Shown piece by piece: positions 7,476 to 15,119 of a DNA stretch of 36,776 nt. Both the position numbers and the translations under genes were made by a program. Below the pieces are notes generated by a model. It did not search any database, was not told the origin of the DNA, and worked only from the letters and a program-made list of their open reading frames with translations. The stretch's first letter is position 1, and every line of letters begins with the position of its first letter. The DNA comes from Desulfonema limicola (GTDB taxonomy: Bacteria; Desulfobacterota; Desulfobacteria; Desulfobacterales; RPRI01): NCBI GenBank assembly GCA_020723255.1, contig DYJH01000016.1, positions 1 through 36,776 on the forward strand, in the 5' to 3' direction.

Positions 7476-8498
7476 TCATAAATACTTATCCGCAAGAATT
7501 TCTGCAATCTGAACGGCATTGGTTGCCGCCCCTTTGCGGATGTTATCAGCGACAATCCACATGTTTATACCGTTTGGAATTGATTCGTCCTGCCTGATAC
7601 GCCCAACCATAGTAAGATCCTGACCGGCTGCATCTGTCTGGAGAGGATAAATATTGTTCTTAACATCATCAACCAGTTTAACTCCGGGGGCGTTTTCAAG
7701 CAATTTTTTGACCTCGCCGGCAGAGATAAATTTTTCTGTCTCAATATTGACGGATTCAGCATGACCGAAAAAAACCGGAACTCTTACGGTTGTAGCCGTA
7801 ACGCCGATAGTATTGTCTTCCATAATCTTTCTGGTTTCATTTAGCATTTTCATTTCTTCTTTAGTATAGCCGTTATCGAGAAAAACATCAATGTGAGGAA
7901 GACAATTAAACGCTATTCTGTGCGGATAAACATTCTTTTTATAGTCAAGAAAGTTTATCATGGCCCGTGTCTGATCAAACAGCTCATCAATAGCCTTTTT
8001 CCCGGTACCTGAAACAGCCTGGTATGTTGAGACAACTATTCTTTTGATTCCGCACTTTTTCTTGATCGGGTTTAAAGCAACTACCATCTGAATTGTAGAA
8101 CAATTCGGGTTTGCAATAATACCCTTCTTTTTATAATCTGCTATGGCATGAGGATTGACTTCCGGAACCACAAGCGGAACATCGGCATCCATCCGCCAAG
8201 CGCTGGAATTATCAACTACCACACATCCGCTATTTGCTGCAATCGGCGAAAAGTTAAGGCTTGTTCCTCCGCCTGCTGAAAACAGAGCAATATCTATCCC
8301 CTCGAAAGAATCTTCAGTAAGTTCTTCAACAGGGACAGAATCGCCCTTAAACCGCAACATACGGCCAACCGAACGGCTTGAAGCTAAAAGCTTAATCGAC
8401 TTTACCGGAAAATTTCTCTCTTCAAGGCATTCTATCATCTGGTTCCCAACGGCGCCTGTAGCCCCGGCTACTGCAACATTATATTTTCTTTGAGACAT
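7476..8498 (-). CDS. asd: Aspartate-semialdehyde dehydrogenase
   Basis: The 340-residue NADPH-dependent enzyme reduces aspartyl-4-phosphate to aspartate 4-semialdehyde, the branch point to lysine/diaminopimelate, threonine and methionine. In this operon the same aldehyde is also the substrate of the carboxynorspermidine dehydrogenase. Seen: Rossmann motif GATGAVG at residues 12-18, catalytic Cys133 in ANPNCSTIQ, and the substrate loop PHRIAFNCLPHID. The start ATG at 8498 gives the normal N-terminus. A repeat-rich 50-base gap separates it from leuB. Confidence 0.95.
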   Translation of the reverse strand: MSQRKYNVAVAGATGAVGNQMIECLEERNFPVKSIKLLASSRSVGRMLRFKGDSVPVEELTEDSFEGIDIALFSAGGGTSLNFSPIAANSGCVVVDNSSAWRMDADVPLVVPEVNPHAIADYKKKGIIANPNCSTIQMVVALNPIKKKCGIKRIVVSTYQAVSGTGKKAIDELFDQTRAMINFLDYKKNVYPHRIAFNCLPHIDVFLDNGYTKEEMKMLNETRKIMEDNTIGVTATTVRVPVFFGHAESVNIETEKFISAGEVKKLLENAPGVKLVDDVKNNIYPLQTDAAGQDLTMVGRIRQDESIPNGINMWIVADNIRKGAATNAVQIAEILADKYL

Positions 8499-8530
8499 TG
8501 TATTTTTCCTTTAAATCAGGTTCAGGGTTT

Positions 8531-8576
8531 ACGGTTCACAGTTAACCGTCAACATCCGTGGGCCGTGAACTGTGAA
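8531..8576. repeat. Palindromic repeat spanning the leuB 3' end
   Basis: TTCACAGTT (8535-8543) and AACTGTGAA (8568-8576) form an inverted repeat, and ACGGTT/AACCGT (8531-8536, 8544-8549) form a second, nested hairpin. The sequence is a run of 'ttcac agtt cac gg' units that both terminates leuB and fills the leuB-asd spacer. Confidence 0.6.
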
Positions 8577-9640
8577 TTCATAATAATATATTCTTTTACA
8601 AGATTTCCGACTTCACTTGTAGTATAGCCCATTTTTCCGGCAGCCACATCTTTTATATCATCACGAAGGACCTTTCTGACCGCATTTTCAATTATGACAG
8701 CGGCTTCTTCTTCTCCAAGTGTTTCAAGCATGACTTGAGCAGCCAGAATCGCTGCTATCGGATTTATAATCTGTTTGCCGGTATATTTCGGAGCGGAACC
8801 GCCTATGGGTTCGAACATTGATACTCCGGAAGGATTAATATTGGCTCCTGCGGCTATACCCATGCCCCCCTGAATCATGGCGGCAAGATCCGTAATTATA
8901 TCACCGAACATATTATCTGTAACAATTACATCAAACCATTCCGGATTTTTTACCATCCACATGCAGATGGCATCAACATTGGCATAATCGGTTTTGATAT
9001 CAGGATACTCCTTTGCGACCTCATTAAAAGTGCGCTCCCAGAGATCAAAAGCATAGGTCAATACATTCGTTTTACCGCAAAGAGTTAGTTTTTTCTCCTT
9101 GTTTCTTTTGCGGCAGTACTCAAATGCATACCGTACACATCTTTCAACGCCTTTACGGGTGTTAATCGATTCCTGAATAGCAACCTCATCAGGAGTATCC
9201 TTCTTGAGAAAGCCGCCTGCTCCGGTGTAGAGTCCCTCGGTGTTTTCACGAACAACCACAAAATCTATATCTTCCGGCCCTTTATTTTTAATGGGAGTTT
9301 CAACACCTTCATAAAGCCTGACAGGTCTTAGATTTATATATTGATCAAAACGGAATCTTAAGTTTAACAGTATCCCCTTCTCAAGAATTCCGGGTTTAAC
9401 ATCAGGATGGCCGATTGCGCCAAGATACATGGCGTCGTTTTGGGATAAAGACTCAATAATGCTATCTGTCAGAAGTTCCCCCGTATCCAGATAATGATCT
9501 CCTCCCAAATTATAATTATGATAAGAAAGTTTAAATCCGCATTTTAAGGAAACCGTATCCAATACTTTGATCCCTTCCGCCACTACTTCAGGCCCGGTGC
9601 CGTCGCCGGGTATAACAGCTATTTTGTATTCCTTTGTCAT
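8549..9640 (-). CDS. leuB: 3-Isopropylmalate dehydrogenase (isocitrate/isopropylmalate dehydrogenase family)
   Basis: The 363-residue beta-decarboxylating dehydrogenase probably oxidises 3-isopropylmalate with NAD+ in leucine synthesis. Seen: VIPGDGTGPEV near the N-terminus, LRFRFDQYINLRPVRL (substrate arginines), VVRENTEGLYTG, and the metal site TDNMFGDIITDLAAMIQGG. The RFDQYINLRPVRL wording also resembles the D-malate/tartrate dehydrogenase branch, so substrate is assigned mainly from company with asd and the psd-pssA genes, a neighbourhood usual for leucine genes in deltaproteobacteria. The open frame begins at 9706 inside pssA; ATG 9640 with GGTGA five bases upstream is preferred and removes the overlap. 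The last residues (NSQFTAHGC) come from a palindromic repeat. Confidence 0.82.
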   Translation of the reverse strand: MTKEYKIAVIPGDGTGPEVVAEGIKVLDTVSLKCGFKLSYHNYNLGGDHYLDTGELLTDSIIESLSQNDAMYLGAIGHPDVKPGILEKGILLNLRFRFDQYINLRPVRLYEGVETPIKNKGPEDIDFVVVRENTEGLYTGAGGFLKKDTPDEVAIQESINTRKGVERCVRYAFEYCRKRNKEKKLTLCGKTNVLTYAFDLWERTFNEVAKEYPDIKTDYANVDAICMWMVKNPEWFDVIVTDNMFGDIITDLAAMIQGGMGIAAGANINPSGVSMFEPIGGSAPKYTGKQIINPIAAILAAQVMLETLGEEEAAVIIENAVRKVLRDDIKDVAAGKMGYTTSEVGNLVKEYIIMNSQFTAHGC

Positions 9641-9659
9641 CATTTCACCGTGATAAATA

Positions 9660-10439
9660 TCATTTTCCGACGTTTTCTGCAGGTTCTCTGATTTCAGATT
9701 TGTCAAGTTTCAAGTTTTTAAAGTAATGCAATGTTGTAAGAGGCCCTGAAAATAAATAAGCAACACCAAGGAAGAAAAGAGCTATCGATGGTTCTGCCGC
9801 AATAAAAATCAAAACGAGAACAATTGTAACCAAAGCATAAAAATTTGTTCGCCTTAATAGTTTTGATTTCTTGAAACTGTAGTATTTTAAAGGGCTAACC
9901 ATCAAAAAAGAAAGAATAAAAAGCATAACCAGCATCAGCGCCGGATGATTGTCTGCACTTACATCAAGCCTTGCAAACAAAAGCACTGTAGCAGCATTCA
10001 TCCCGGCGCCGGCAGGTATGGGAAGTCCTACAAAATAATCACTGCTTATTACACCGGCCTGTGTATTGAAACGGGCTAATCTTAAAGCGCCACAGGCCGT
10101 GAAAAGGAATGCCACAAGCCACCCCAGTCTTCCATAAGGCTTAAGAGCCCAAAGAAACATCATTATTCCGGGAGCAACACCAAAAGAAATAAGGTCTGTA
10201 AGAGAATCATATTCCATCCCGAATTTACTTGTGGTTTTTGTGGCCCTGGCAATTTTGCCGTCTAAAATATCAAATAGAATACCGATTATAATTAATGCTG
10301 CTGCCGTAGAGAATTTACCTTCTATCGACGAGATAATCGCATAAAAGCCGAACAGAAGATTTACGGATGTAAATAAATTCGGTAAAACATAAATGCCTTT
10401 TCTTGGTTTGATTTTTTCGAACTTTTTATTTTTTCTCAT
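9660..10439 (-). CDS. pssA: CDP-diacylglycerol--serine O-phosphatidyltransferase
   Basis: The 259-residue membrane enzyme makes phosphatidylserine from CDP-diacylglycerol and serine. It carries the complete CDP-alcohol phosphotransferase signature DG(x2)AR(x8)G(x3)D(x3)D: D60, G61, A64, R65, G74, D78, D82. Several hydrophobic segments run through the chain (for example residues 27-58 and 165-180). A Lys/Arg-rich N-terminus (MRKNKKFEKIKPRK) is cytoplasmic. The start overlaps the psd stop as ATGA, so product and next enzyme are co-translated. The last about 10 residues are polar and variable. Confidence 0.93.
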   Translation of the reverse strand: MRKNKKFEKIKPRKGIYVLPNLFTSVNLLFGFYAIISSIEGKFSTAAALIIIGILFDILDGKIARATKTTSKFGMEYDSLTDLISFGVAPGIMMFLWALKPYGRLGWLVAFLFTACGALRLARFNTQAGVISSDYFVGLPIPAGAGMNAATVLLFARLDVSADNHPALMLVMLFILSFLMVSPLKYYSFKKSKLLRRTNFYALVTIVLVLIFIAAEPSIALFFLGVAYLFSGPLTTLHYFKNLKLDKSEIREPAENVGK

Positions 10440-11104
10440 GTCAGATATCCTAATATGCCTGAGCCTGCCTTAATTTTGTTCCCAACTGTGACACAAATTT
10501 TTGAGTCGGCAGGAAGATAAACATCAAGACGGGATCCGAAACAAATCATGCCGAAGCGTTCCCCTCTTTTTACAATATCTCCATATTTTAATCTGCATAT
10601 AATTCTTCTTGCAATAAGTCCTGCAATCTGGACTGCACAGATCTTTTTTCCTTTTTCCGTTTCAATTAAAACCGCATTATGTTCATTTTCCTTTGAGGCC
10701 TTATCAAGACTAGCATTAAAGAATTTCCCCGGAAAGTAGCTTATGTTTAATACCTTTCCTTCATGCGGAATACGATTAACATGAACATTAAACACCGACA
10801 TAAATATGCTTATTTTAATGCATTCTTCATTAATAAAAGAGCTTTTGGCCAACCTGTCAACAATAATCACTTTTCCGTCAGCAGGAGATACCACTGCTCC
10901 TTCTTCAATAGGCGCCGCTCTCTCCGGATCACGGAAAAACCAGCAAATAAATAAAGTGACTGCAAAAGATATCGCAGCAAGCATAAAAATTCCTGCCAGA
11001 GCAAAAACAACAGTCGCAAAACCCGCTGCAATTACAAAATAATAACCTGGCGCTGCAATAGGAAATGCAGGTTTACTATCAGATTCGTTCTTTTTGTGGT
11101 TCAT
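10436..11104 (-). CDS. psd: Phosphatidylserine decarboxylase, short (archaeal-like) type
   Basis: The 222-residue proenzyme decarboxylates phosphatidylserine to phosphatidylethanolamine. Self-cleavage should occur between Gly190 and Ser191 in CFGSRLD, turning Ser into the pyruvoyl group; this form has FGS instead of the LGST of the long enzymes. Two hydrophobic segments at about 20-54 anchor it in the membrane, and the conserved SPADGKV and FNVHVNRIPHEG blocks follow. The frame is open to a TTG at 11170, but those extra residues are translated REP-like hairpin DNA, so ATG 11104 is chosen. It is the first gene of the long minus-strand operon. Confidence 0.92.
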   Translation of the reverse strand: MNHKKNESDSKPAFPIAAPGYYFVIAAGFATVVFALAGIFMLAAISFAVTLFICWFFRDPERAAPIEEGAVVSPADGKVIIVDRLAKSSFINEECIKISIFMSVFNVHVNRIPHEGKVLNISYFPGKFFNASLDKASKENEHNAVLIETEKGKKICAVQIAGLIARRIICRLKYGDIVKRGERFGMICFGSRLDVYLPADSKICVTVGNKIKAGSGILGYLT

Positions 11105-11125
11105 GCAATATTTAGTTCCCCAACC

Positions 11126-11152
11126 GTCATGCCGGATCATGTCCAGCATGAC
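11126..11152. repeat. REP-like hairpin upstream of psd
   Basis: GTCATGCCGGA and TCCAGCATGAC are complementary over 11 bp with one mismatch around a five-base loop (TCATG). This is the common 'gtcatgccggatcatgtccggcatgac' intergenic repeat type, located 22 bases upstream of the psd start. Confidence 0.7.
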
Positions 11153-11621
11153 GAAATAGGAATTTTCCAACTTCCAATGAAGTCATTTTTATGAATTTTA
11201 TATAACTTAATGATATTCATTAATTATCAATATTCAGCCAGACTCTGGCAGGTATTCCCTGTTTCCCTCCACCTTGAGGGGGAGGGTTGGGGGGGGGGTG
11301 GAAAAAAATGAATAATCGGGCTCTTATTTCCCCTCACCCTGGCCCTCTCCCACAAGGGGAGAGGGAAGACATTGGATAATGTCATCCGGCATCTTATTGT
11401 TCCTTTCATAATAGGACGCCGATACGGTGTAAAATTGCTTCTTACGAGTCCATCAAAACTGATTCTCACCAAAACATAAAGAGATTGCTATGCCTGCTGT
11501 AAAAATTATTATCCATTTTATTATTAAAAATCGATATGTTGCAGGCGCAATCTCATTTTGCATACATAATTTATTTTCATGTCTTTTATATCAAAATAAA
11601 TCACATGCTGTCAAATATAAG
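11153..11621. repeat. Gene-free interval with GC-rich dispersed repeat
   Basis: No gene is recognised between psd and mltG. At 11262-11370 lies a dispersed repeat of 'ccctc acc / ccctctccc' units: CCCTCTCCC (11343-11351) pairs with GGGAGAGGG (11357-11365) around a short loop, and a tract of ten G occurs at 11289-11298. The translation of this block (PLPLWERARVRG, PPPPQPSPSRWRE) is the usual false ORF made by this repeat type. A related copy is at 20190-20277. Confidence 0.6.
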
Positions 11622-12656
11622 TTATTTTCTCAACTGGTATTTCTTGACAGCATCATTGTGCTCGCTAAATTTTGTTGAAAAAAAATGCGTGCCGTCATTT
11701 TTTGAAACAAAAAAAAGATAAGGAGATTTTGCCGGATAAAGAGCGGCTTCTATCGATTCATATCCGGGGCTGGCTATCGGCCCAGGCGGAAGACTATCTA
11801 TGAAATATGTATTATAAGGTGTTGACGTTAAAAGATCTTTTTGTGTAATATCGCCGTTAAAATTTTTAATTCCGTATATCACCGTCGGATCAGATTCAAG
11901 TTTCATACCTGATTTAAGCCTGTTATGAAATACAGCTGAAATGTACGGGCGTTCATAAGGAGAAGCGGTTTCTTTTTCAATTATTGACGCTAGTGTAATA
12001 ATTTCGTTGATAGAAAATCCAAGCTCTTTTGCTCGTTGTCCCCATTTGTTTGAAAAAACAGACCAGAACTTATCTGTCATTGTGGAAATTATGCTTTCAA
12101 TAGTATCACCTTTTGAGAAAAAATATGTATCAGGATATAAATACCCCTCAAATGTTTCAGCTTCAATCTTCTTTTCATGCACAAATGAAGGATCTGATGC
12201 AATTTTCAAGAATTCTTCCTTAGATCCAAAACCTGTCCCTGAAACAACACCGGCAATCTGCTGCAAGTTATATCCTTCCGGCACAGTAATCCTATGAAGA
12301 TATACTTTTCCTTTTATCATTGTATCAAGTATTAAAGCAGGCGGCATCGAAGAAGAAAGGGCATATTCTCCTGTCTTTATCATTTTATCATATCTTTTTA
12401 ATCGGGCAAACAACCTGAACTTTAATGGATGCTTGATAATACCGGCTTCTTTAAGGCTTTGTATGGTCTTTTTAAAACCTTCGCCTCTTTCCACAACAAC
12501 GAATTTCAATGATCCATCTGTGCCGGCAGGCCTGTTTGCATAGTTCATGATATCAAATGCAAAAAGCGACACTATCATGATAAGCACAGTAACCAGCAGC
12601 AAAGCGGCTTTTATATATTTTTTCAAATTTTTACCATTGAGAAACCAAAGTCCCAC
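11622..12656 (-). CDS. mltG: Endolytic transglycosylase MltG (YceG-like)
   Basis: The 344-residue single-pass inner-membrane enzyme cleaves nascent peptidoglycan strands in the periplasm. A transmembrane helix at about 13-35 is followed by a LysM-like region (50-120: VVVERGEGFKKTIQSLKEAGII) and the YceG catalytic domain with LASIIEKET, catalytic Glu227, then MKLESDPTVIYG, STPYNTY and LPPGPIASPG. The start is GTG 12656, with GAGG upstream inside an antitoxin-gene remnant, so the initiation region seems to have been rebuilt by a rearrangement; a TTG at 12626 is the alternative. The gene stands alone, 517 bases upstream of psd. Confidence 0.92.
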   Translation of the reverse strand: MGLWFLNGKNLKKYIKAALLLVTVLIMIVSLFAFDIMNYANRPAGTDGSLKFVVVERGEGFKKTIQSLKEAGIIKHPLKFRLFARLKRYDKMIKTGEYALSSSMPPALILDTMIKGKVYLHRITVPEGYNLQQIAGVVSGTGFGSKEEFLKIASDPSFVHEKKIEAETFEGYLYPDTYFFSKGDTIESIISTMTDKFWSVFSNKWGQRAKELGFSINEIITLASIIEKETASPYERPYISAVFHNRLKSGMKLESDPTVIYGIKNFNGDITQKDLLTSTPYNTYFIDSLPPGPIASPGYESIEAALYPAKSPYLFFVSKNDGTHFFSTKFSEHNDAVKKYQLRK

Positions 12657-12754
12657 ATTTTTGCCTCAAACTCATCAAACCATTCTCTCAAAACAGTTAA
12701 GTCATCCTTAGGTAACTGAGAAATTGCTTTTTCAATTTATAGTACCGTATTCAT
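12650..12754 (-). pseudogene. Remnant of a small antitoxin gene (addiction-module antidote type)
   Basis: An ATG at 12754 with a strong AGGAGGTGAG ribosome binding site starts MNTVL, then a TAA (12739-12737), then stays open as IEKAISQLPKDDLTVLREW, FDEF, EAKMWD before losing homology inside the mltG start. IEKAI-LP-DL-LREWF-EFEAK-WD is a recurring N-terminus of small antitoxins paired with RelE-like toxins in proteobacteria. Both the nonsense codon and the missing second half mark it as dead. The family call is from memory of the pattern. Confidence 0.6.
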
Positions 12755-13049
12755 CTATGCCTCACCTCCTATGGGCCTAATAAAAAATTAATATATTTAA
12801 TATTCAGAGCAGAGTACTCGGCCTGGTTGAGAACGGTCATGAGAGATTCTTTCATATCATAAGCAATACAACTCATTAGCCGAATTGTAAATGGGAAAAT
12901 AGAGTTATATTCAAGGTGTTTTGTGAACTTCTATAAAATGAGATAAATAAGAATCCTGACATATTAAAGCAACACTATAAGATCCTTATTGTTTTGGAAT
13001 CAGCATAAATTTTTTACCCTGACGAAACCGGTTAAGCGCGTCAGGAGAA
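12755..13049. other. Intergenic region with no recognised gene
   Basis: AT-rich DNA between the antitoxin remnant and the broken surface-protein gene. Apart from the remnant's ribosome binding site at 12763-12772 and the hairpin at 13018-13045, I see only short unconvincing frames. Confidence 0.4.
13007..13045 (-). terminator. Putative rho-independent terminator after the surface-protein pseudogene
   Basis: On the minus strand CCTGACG (13045-13039) and CGTCAGG (13024-13018) can pair across a 14-base loop and are followed by GTAAAAAATTT. The stem is short and the tail is A/T mixed, so it is a weak terminator candidate just downstream of the stop at 13050. Confidence 0.35.
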
Positions 13050-14219
13050 TTATTGTATCTCCCAGGCCAGATCAGCAACCGTCCCCAGGGTTTCCTTGCT
13101 CAGAACACCAATGCCGGCAGAGTTTGTTAACCAGACATTAACCTGCCCGGTCTGATTGTTTCTCCATAAAAGATCTGTGTTACTGCCGTAATTAAAGTCG
13201 CCGGTATTTATAATTTTCCAGGCCAAGTTGCTGACAGTACCCGGAGATCCGCTGGAAAGTATTCCGGTACTGCCCGGGTTCGTTAACCATACACTAACCT
13301 TTCCCGTATGATTGTTCCGCCACAATATATCATGGTTGCCGTCGCCATTAAAATCACCCCTAAACCGTTCATCATACGTGCCGGGATCTGTTCCTCTGTT
13401 GTATTCGCCAATGTTAGTCCTACCGTCTCCATCCAAATCATCCGATACGTCGTCAACAAGGGGATTCAGACCATATTCGTTTTCCCAATCATCGTGCATG
13501 CCGTCTTTATCCGTATCGGTTTCGGCTATGGCTTTCAAGATTTTGCCATAAGGTCTAATGCCGACCATGGTTTCTGCCCCATAGGCAATGCCGTTAAATC
13601 GGAAACAGGAAGTATCTTTAAAAGCCCATTAAATTCCGTCATCTGATGTCAGTGTGATGCCTTAAATCTTATAATAATTGGCAAGGCTTACGACAATAGC
13701 TGTGGTACCATAGGCAACGAAAGTATTTTTGCCGAAATCAATGCCGGTAAGATCGCTTTTAGTATCGGAGACTCTTTCAGTCCAAACTATGCCGTCCGGG
13801 GATGTTAAGATGATCCTGTCATTTCCCACAGCGACAAACGTATTGTTGCCGTAAGATACACCGTTAAGCTCAGCGGTTGTTCCGGAAACTCTTTTTGCCC
13901 ATTCAATTCCATCGGAGGAGGTTGTAATAGCGCCATTGTATCGGATGTTCCACCACAACAAAAAGGCCGGCGCCGTAAGACATATCGTTTGGTATGAAAA
14001 TATTCTCCGAAATCACTTTTATCCAGTTAACGCAGTCCGGAGATGTTAAGGCCGTTCGGCCGTTTCCAAGAGCCACAAAAGTATTATTGCCGTAAGCTAT
14101 AACGTTTATCTCAAGCTCAGTGCCTGAAGATCTCACAGTCCAGTTAGCGCCATCCGACGATGTTAACAGCACCACCCTAAACACCTCGGGACTAGCCGTC
14201 TGAGTTAAACGCCAGGGTT
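13050..14219 (-). pseudogene. Broken cell-surface protein: 'SSDG-W' propeller-like repeats, EF-hand/TSP3-like segment, FG-GAP/VCBS-like repeats
   Basis: Three consecutive minus-strand fragments in changing frames form one protein. From 14219 to 13903 and from 13961 to 13662 there are about 45-residue repeats of the kind TSSDG--W--R-SGT---L--V-YGNNTFVA-GN. A third stretch (13660-13050) continues with ITLTSDDGI, an in-frame TAA where Glu is expected, then W, FNGIAYG, an Asp-rich calcium-binding segment (DTDKDGMHDDWE, DDLDGDGRTN) and two FG-GAP-like units (GDFNGDGNHDILWRNN, GDFNYGSNTDLLWRNN). At least one frameshift (about 13945), a stop at 13662 and the TAA break it, and the 5' end with any signal peptide is missing, replaced by the antitoxin gene. 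Such proteins are normally secreted or cell-surface. Confidence 0.7.
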
Positions 14220-14438
14220 CTATCTTTCTCTTCCTTCCCGAACAATGTCCACTATTTCTTGTGTTGTGATATTTGCTTTAATTGTTGGGACATCTAAGGG
14301 CGAAGAAACTTTTTTTTCTGGAACTAGGGAGAAAGTTCTTCCGTCTTTCCTTCGGATTATAACTTTCCCTGTACTTTCTGCTTGCTCAAGAACCATAGCA
14401 AGTTTTTGTCGGGCTTCTGAATATGTATAAACTTGCAT
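14220..14438 (-). CDS. Phd/YefM-type antitoxin, apparently orphan
   Basis: The 72-residue protein opens MQVYTYSEARQKLAMVLEQA, the DNA-binding N-terminus of the Phd/YefM antitoxin family, followed by VIIRRKDGRTFSLVPE and a C-terminal toxin-binding tail TTQEIVDIVREGRER. It would neutralise a cognate toxin and repress its own operon. The ATG (14438) follows the stop of a PIN-domain remnant by one base, and the GGAGG used for initiation lies inside that remnant. Directly downstream is the 5'-truncated surface-protein pseudogene, so any toxin on that side has been lost. The reading frame itself is intact. Confidence 0.75.
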   Translation of the reverse strand: MQVYTYSEARQKLAMVLEQAESTGKVIIRRKDGRTFSLVPEKKVSSPLDVPTIKANITTQEIVDIVREGRER

Positions 14439-14439
14439 T

Positions 14440-14664
14440 TTATACCTCCATGGTTTCGACGTTGAGATTCTGAGCAGAAGTTTTTAACCTTCGATCCAAC
14501 GTCAATAATGGTGCCCTTTGCTTGACGGCACAATCTAAAAAATAGGCATCGTATGCATAAATGTTGGCCTGTTTAGACAATTTTAAGGCCGCAATAAAAT
14601 CTGGTTCAATATACCGGAGAGGGATGCGCTTAAAAATTGATATCCCTTTTTTAGCCTCTTCAAA
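14440..14664 (-). pseudogene. C-terminal fragment of a PIN-domain (VapC-like) toxin
   Basis: A minus-strand frame without a start reads IEPDFIAALKLS, then IYAYDAYFLDCAVKQRAP, LLTLDRRLKTSA and ends VETMEV. The acidic residues in AYDAYFLDCA and LLTLDRRL correspond to the third and fourth metal-binding positions of PIN ribonucleases. A stop codon (14667-14665) closes the frame upstream and no N-terminal LDTN-type motif is found in this frame, so the first half is lost. It is too short for a working nuclease. Its gene order, toxin fragment before antitoxin, is the reverse of common vapBC pairs. Confidence 0.65.
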
Positions 14665-14732
14665 TCAATCATATTAAGCCAACGGCAACTGAAACAGAAG
14701 ATTGTGCTGAATTTTTGGTCCTATAAGTTTTC

Positions 14733-15119
14733 CTATGATTCCCAAATTTTTAAATCTTTTATTCCCTGAAAGTGTTTTGTATTGAAAGTTTGCAACCATA
14801 CATCATAGCTGATGGCAATGCTTGCGATAAAAATATCTTTTATCTCAATATGTTGATGTCTTGATTGAGTATCTTTCCAAATATTGGCAGCAATTTTACC
14901 ACAGCCAAAATCAAAAGGAATAACCTCCACTTCGCTGAAAAGCATTTCCAAATCATTCTGATGGCGGACCGTTTTTGCTCCAAGATACAGTTCAAATTCA
15001 GAAATAGAAGACAAAAACAGATCATGCTTCTATATCAGTTTTATCAGCTCTGTTGAGGATTTATCTTTACTTCTCAGGTATTCAATGACGATATCTGTGT
15101 CAATCAAGATATTTTCCAC
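14733..15119 (-). pseudogene. vapC: VapC-family PIN toxin interrupted by one amber codon
   Basis: Starting at GTG 15119, which overlaps the antitoxin's end by 16 bases, the frame reads MENILIDTDIVIEYLRSKD, continues for 29 codons, meets TAG at 15032-15030, and resumes KHDLFLSSISEFELYLGAK through to the stop at 14733. The parts together are 128 codons, the normal size for VapC. The PIN acidic residues are present: Asp7 in LIDTDIV, the SSISEFELYLG helix, and KDIFIASIAIS; LQTFNTKHF takes the place of the final T-N-x-x-F motif. One base change makes the stop, so inactivation looks recent or the stop may be a sequencing error. The ribonuclease would cleave tRNA or mRNA. Confidence 0.8.

Noticed and set aside
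9640-9706. Longer LeuB start at 9706
   Set aside because: It would overlap pssA by 47 bases and add non-family residues; ATG 9640 has a better-placed ribosome binding site.
11289-11298. Ten-G tract as a possible phase-variation switch
   Set aside because: It lies in a repeat between genes, with no coding frame or nearby promoter spacing to switch.
11227-11472. 81-residue minus-strand frame (PLPLWERARVRG, PPPPQPSPSRWRE)
   Set aside because: It is translated dispersed repeat with hairpins, a well-known false gene pattern, with no ribosome binding site or protein-like composition.
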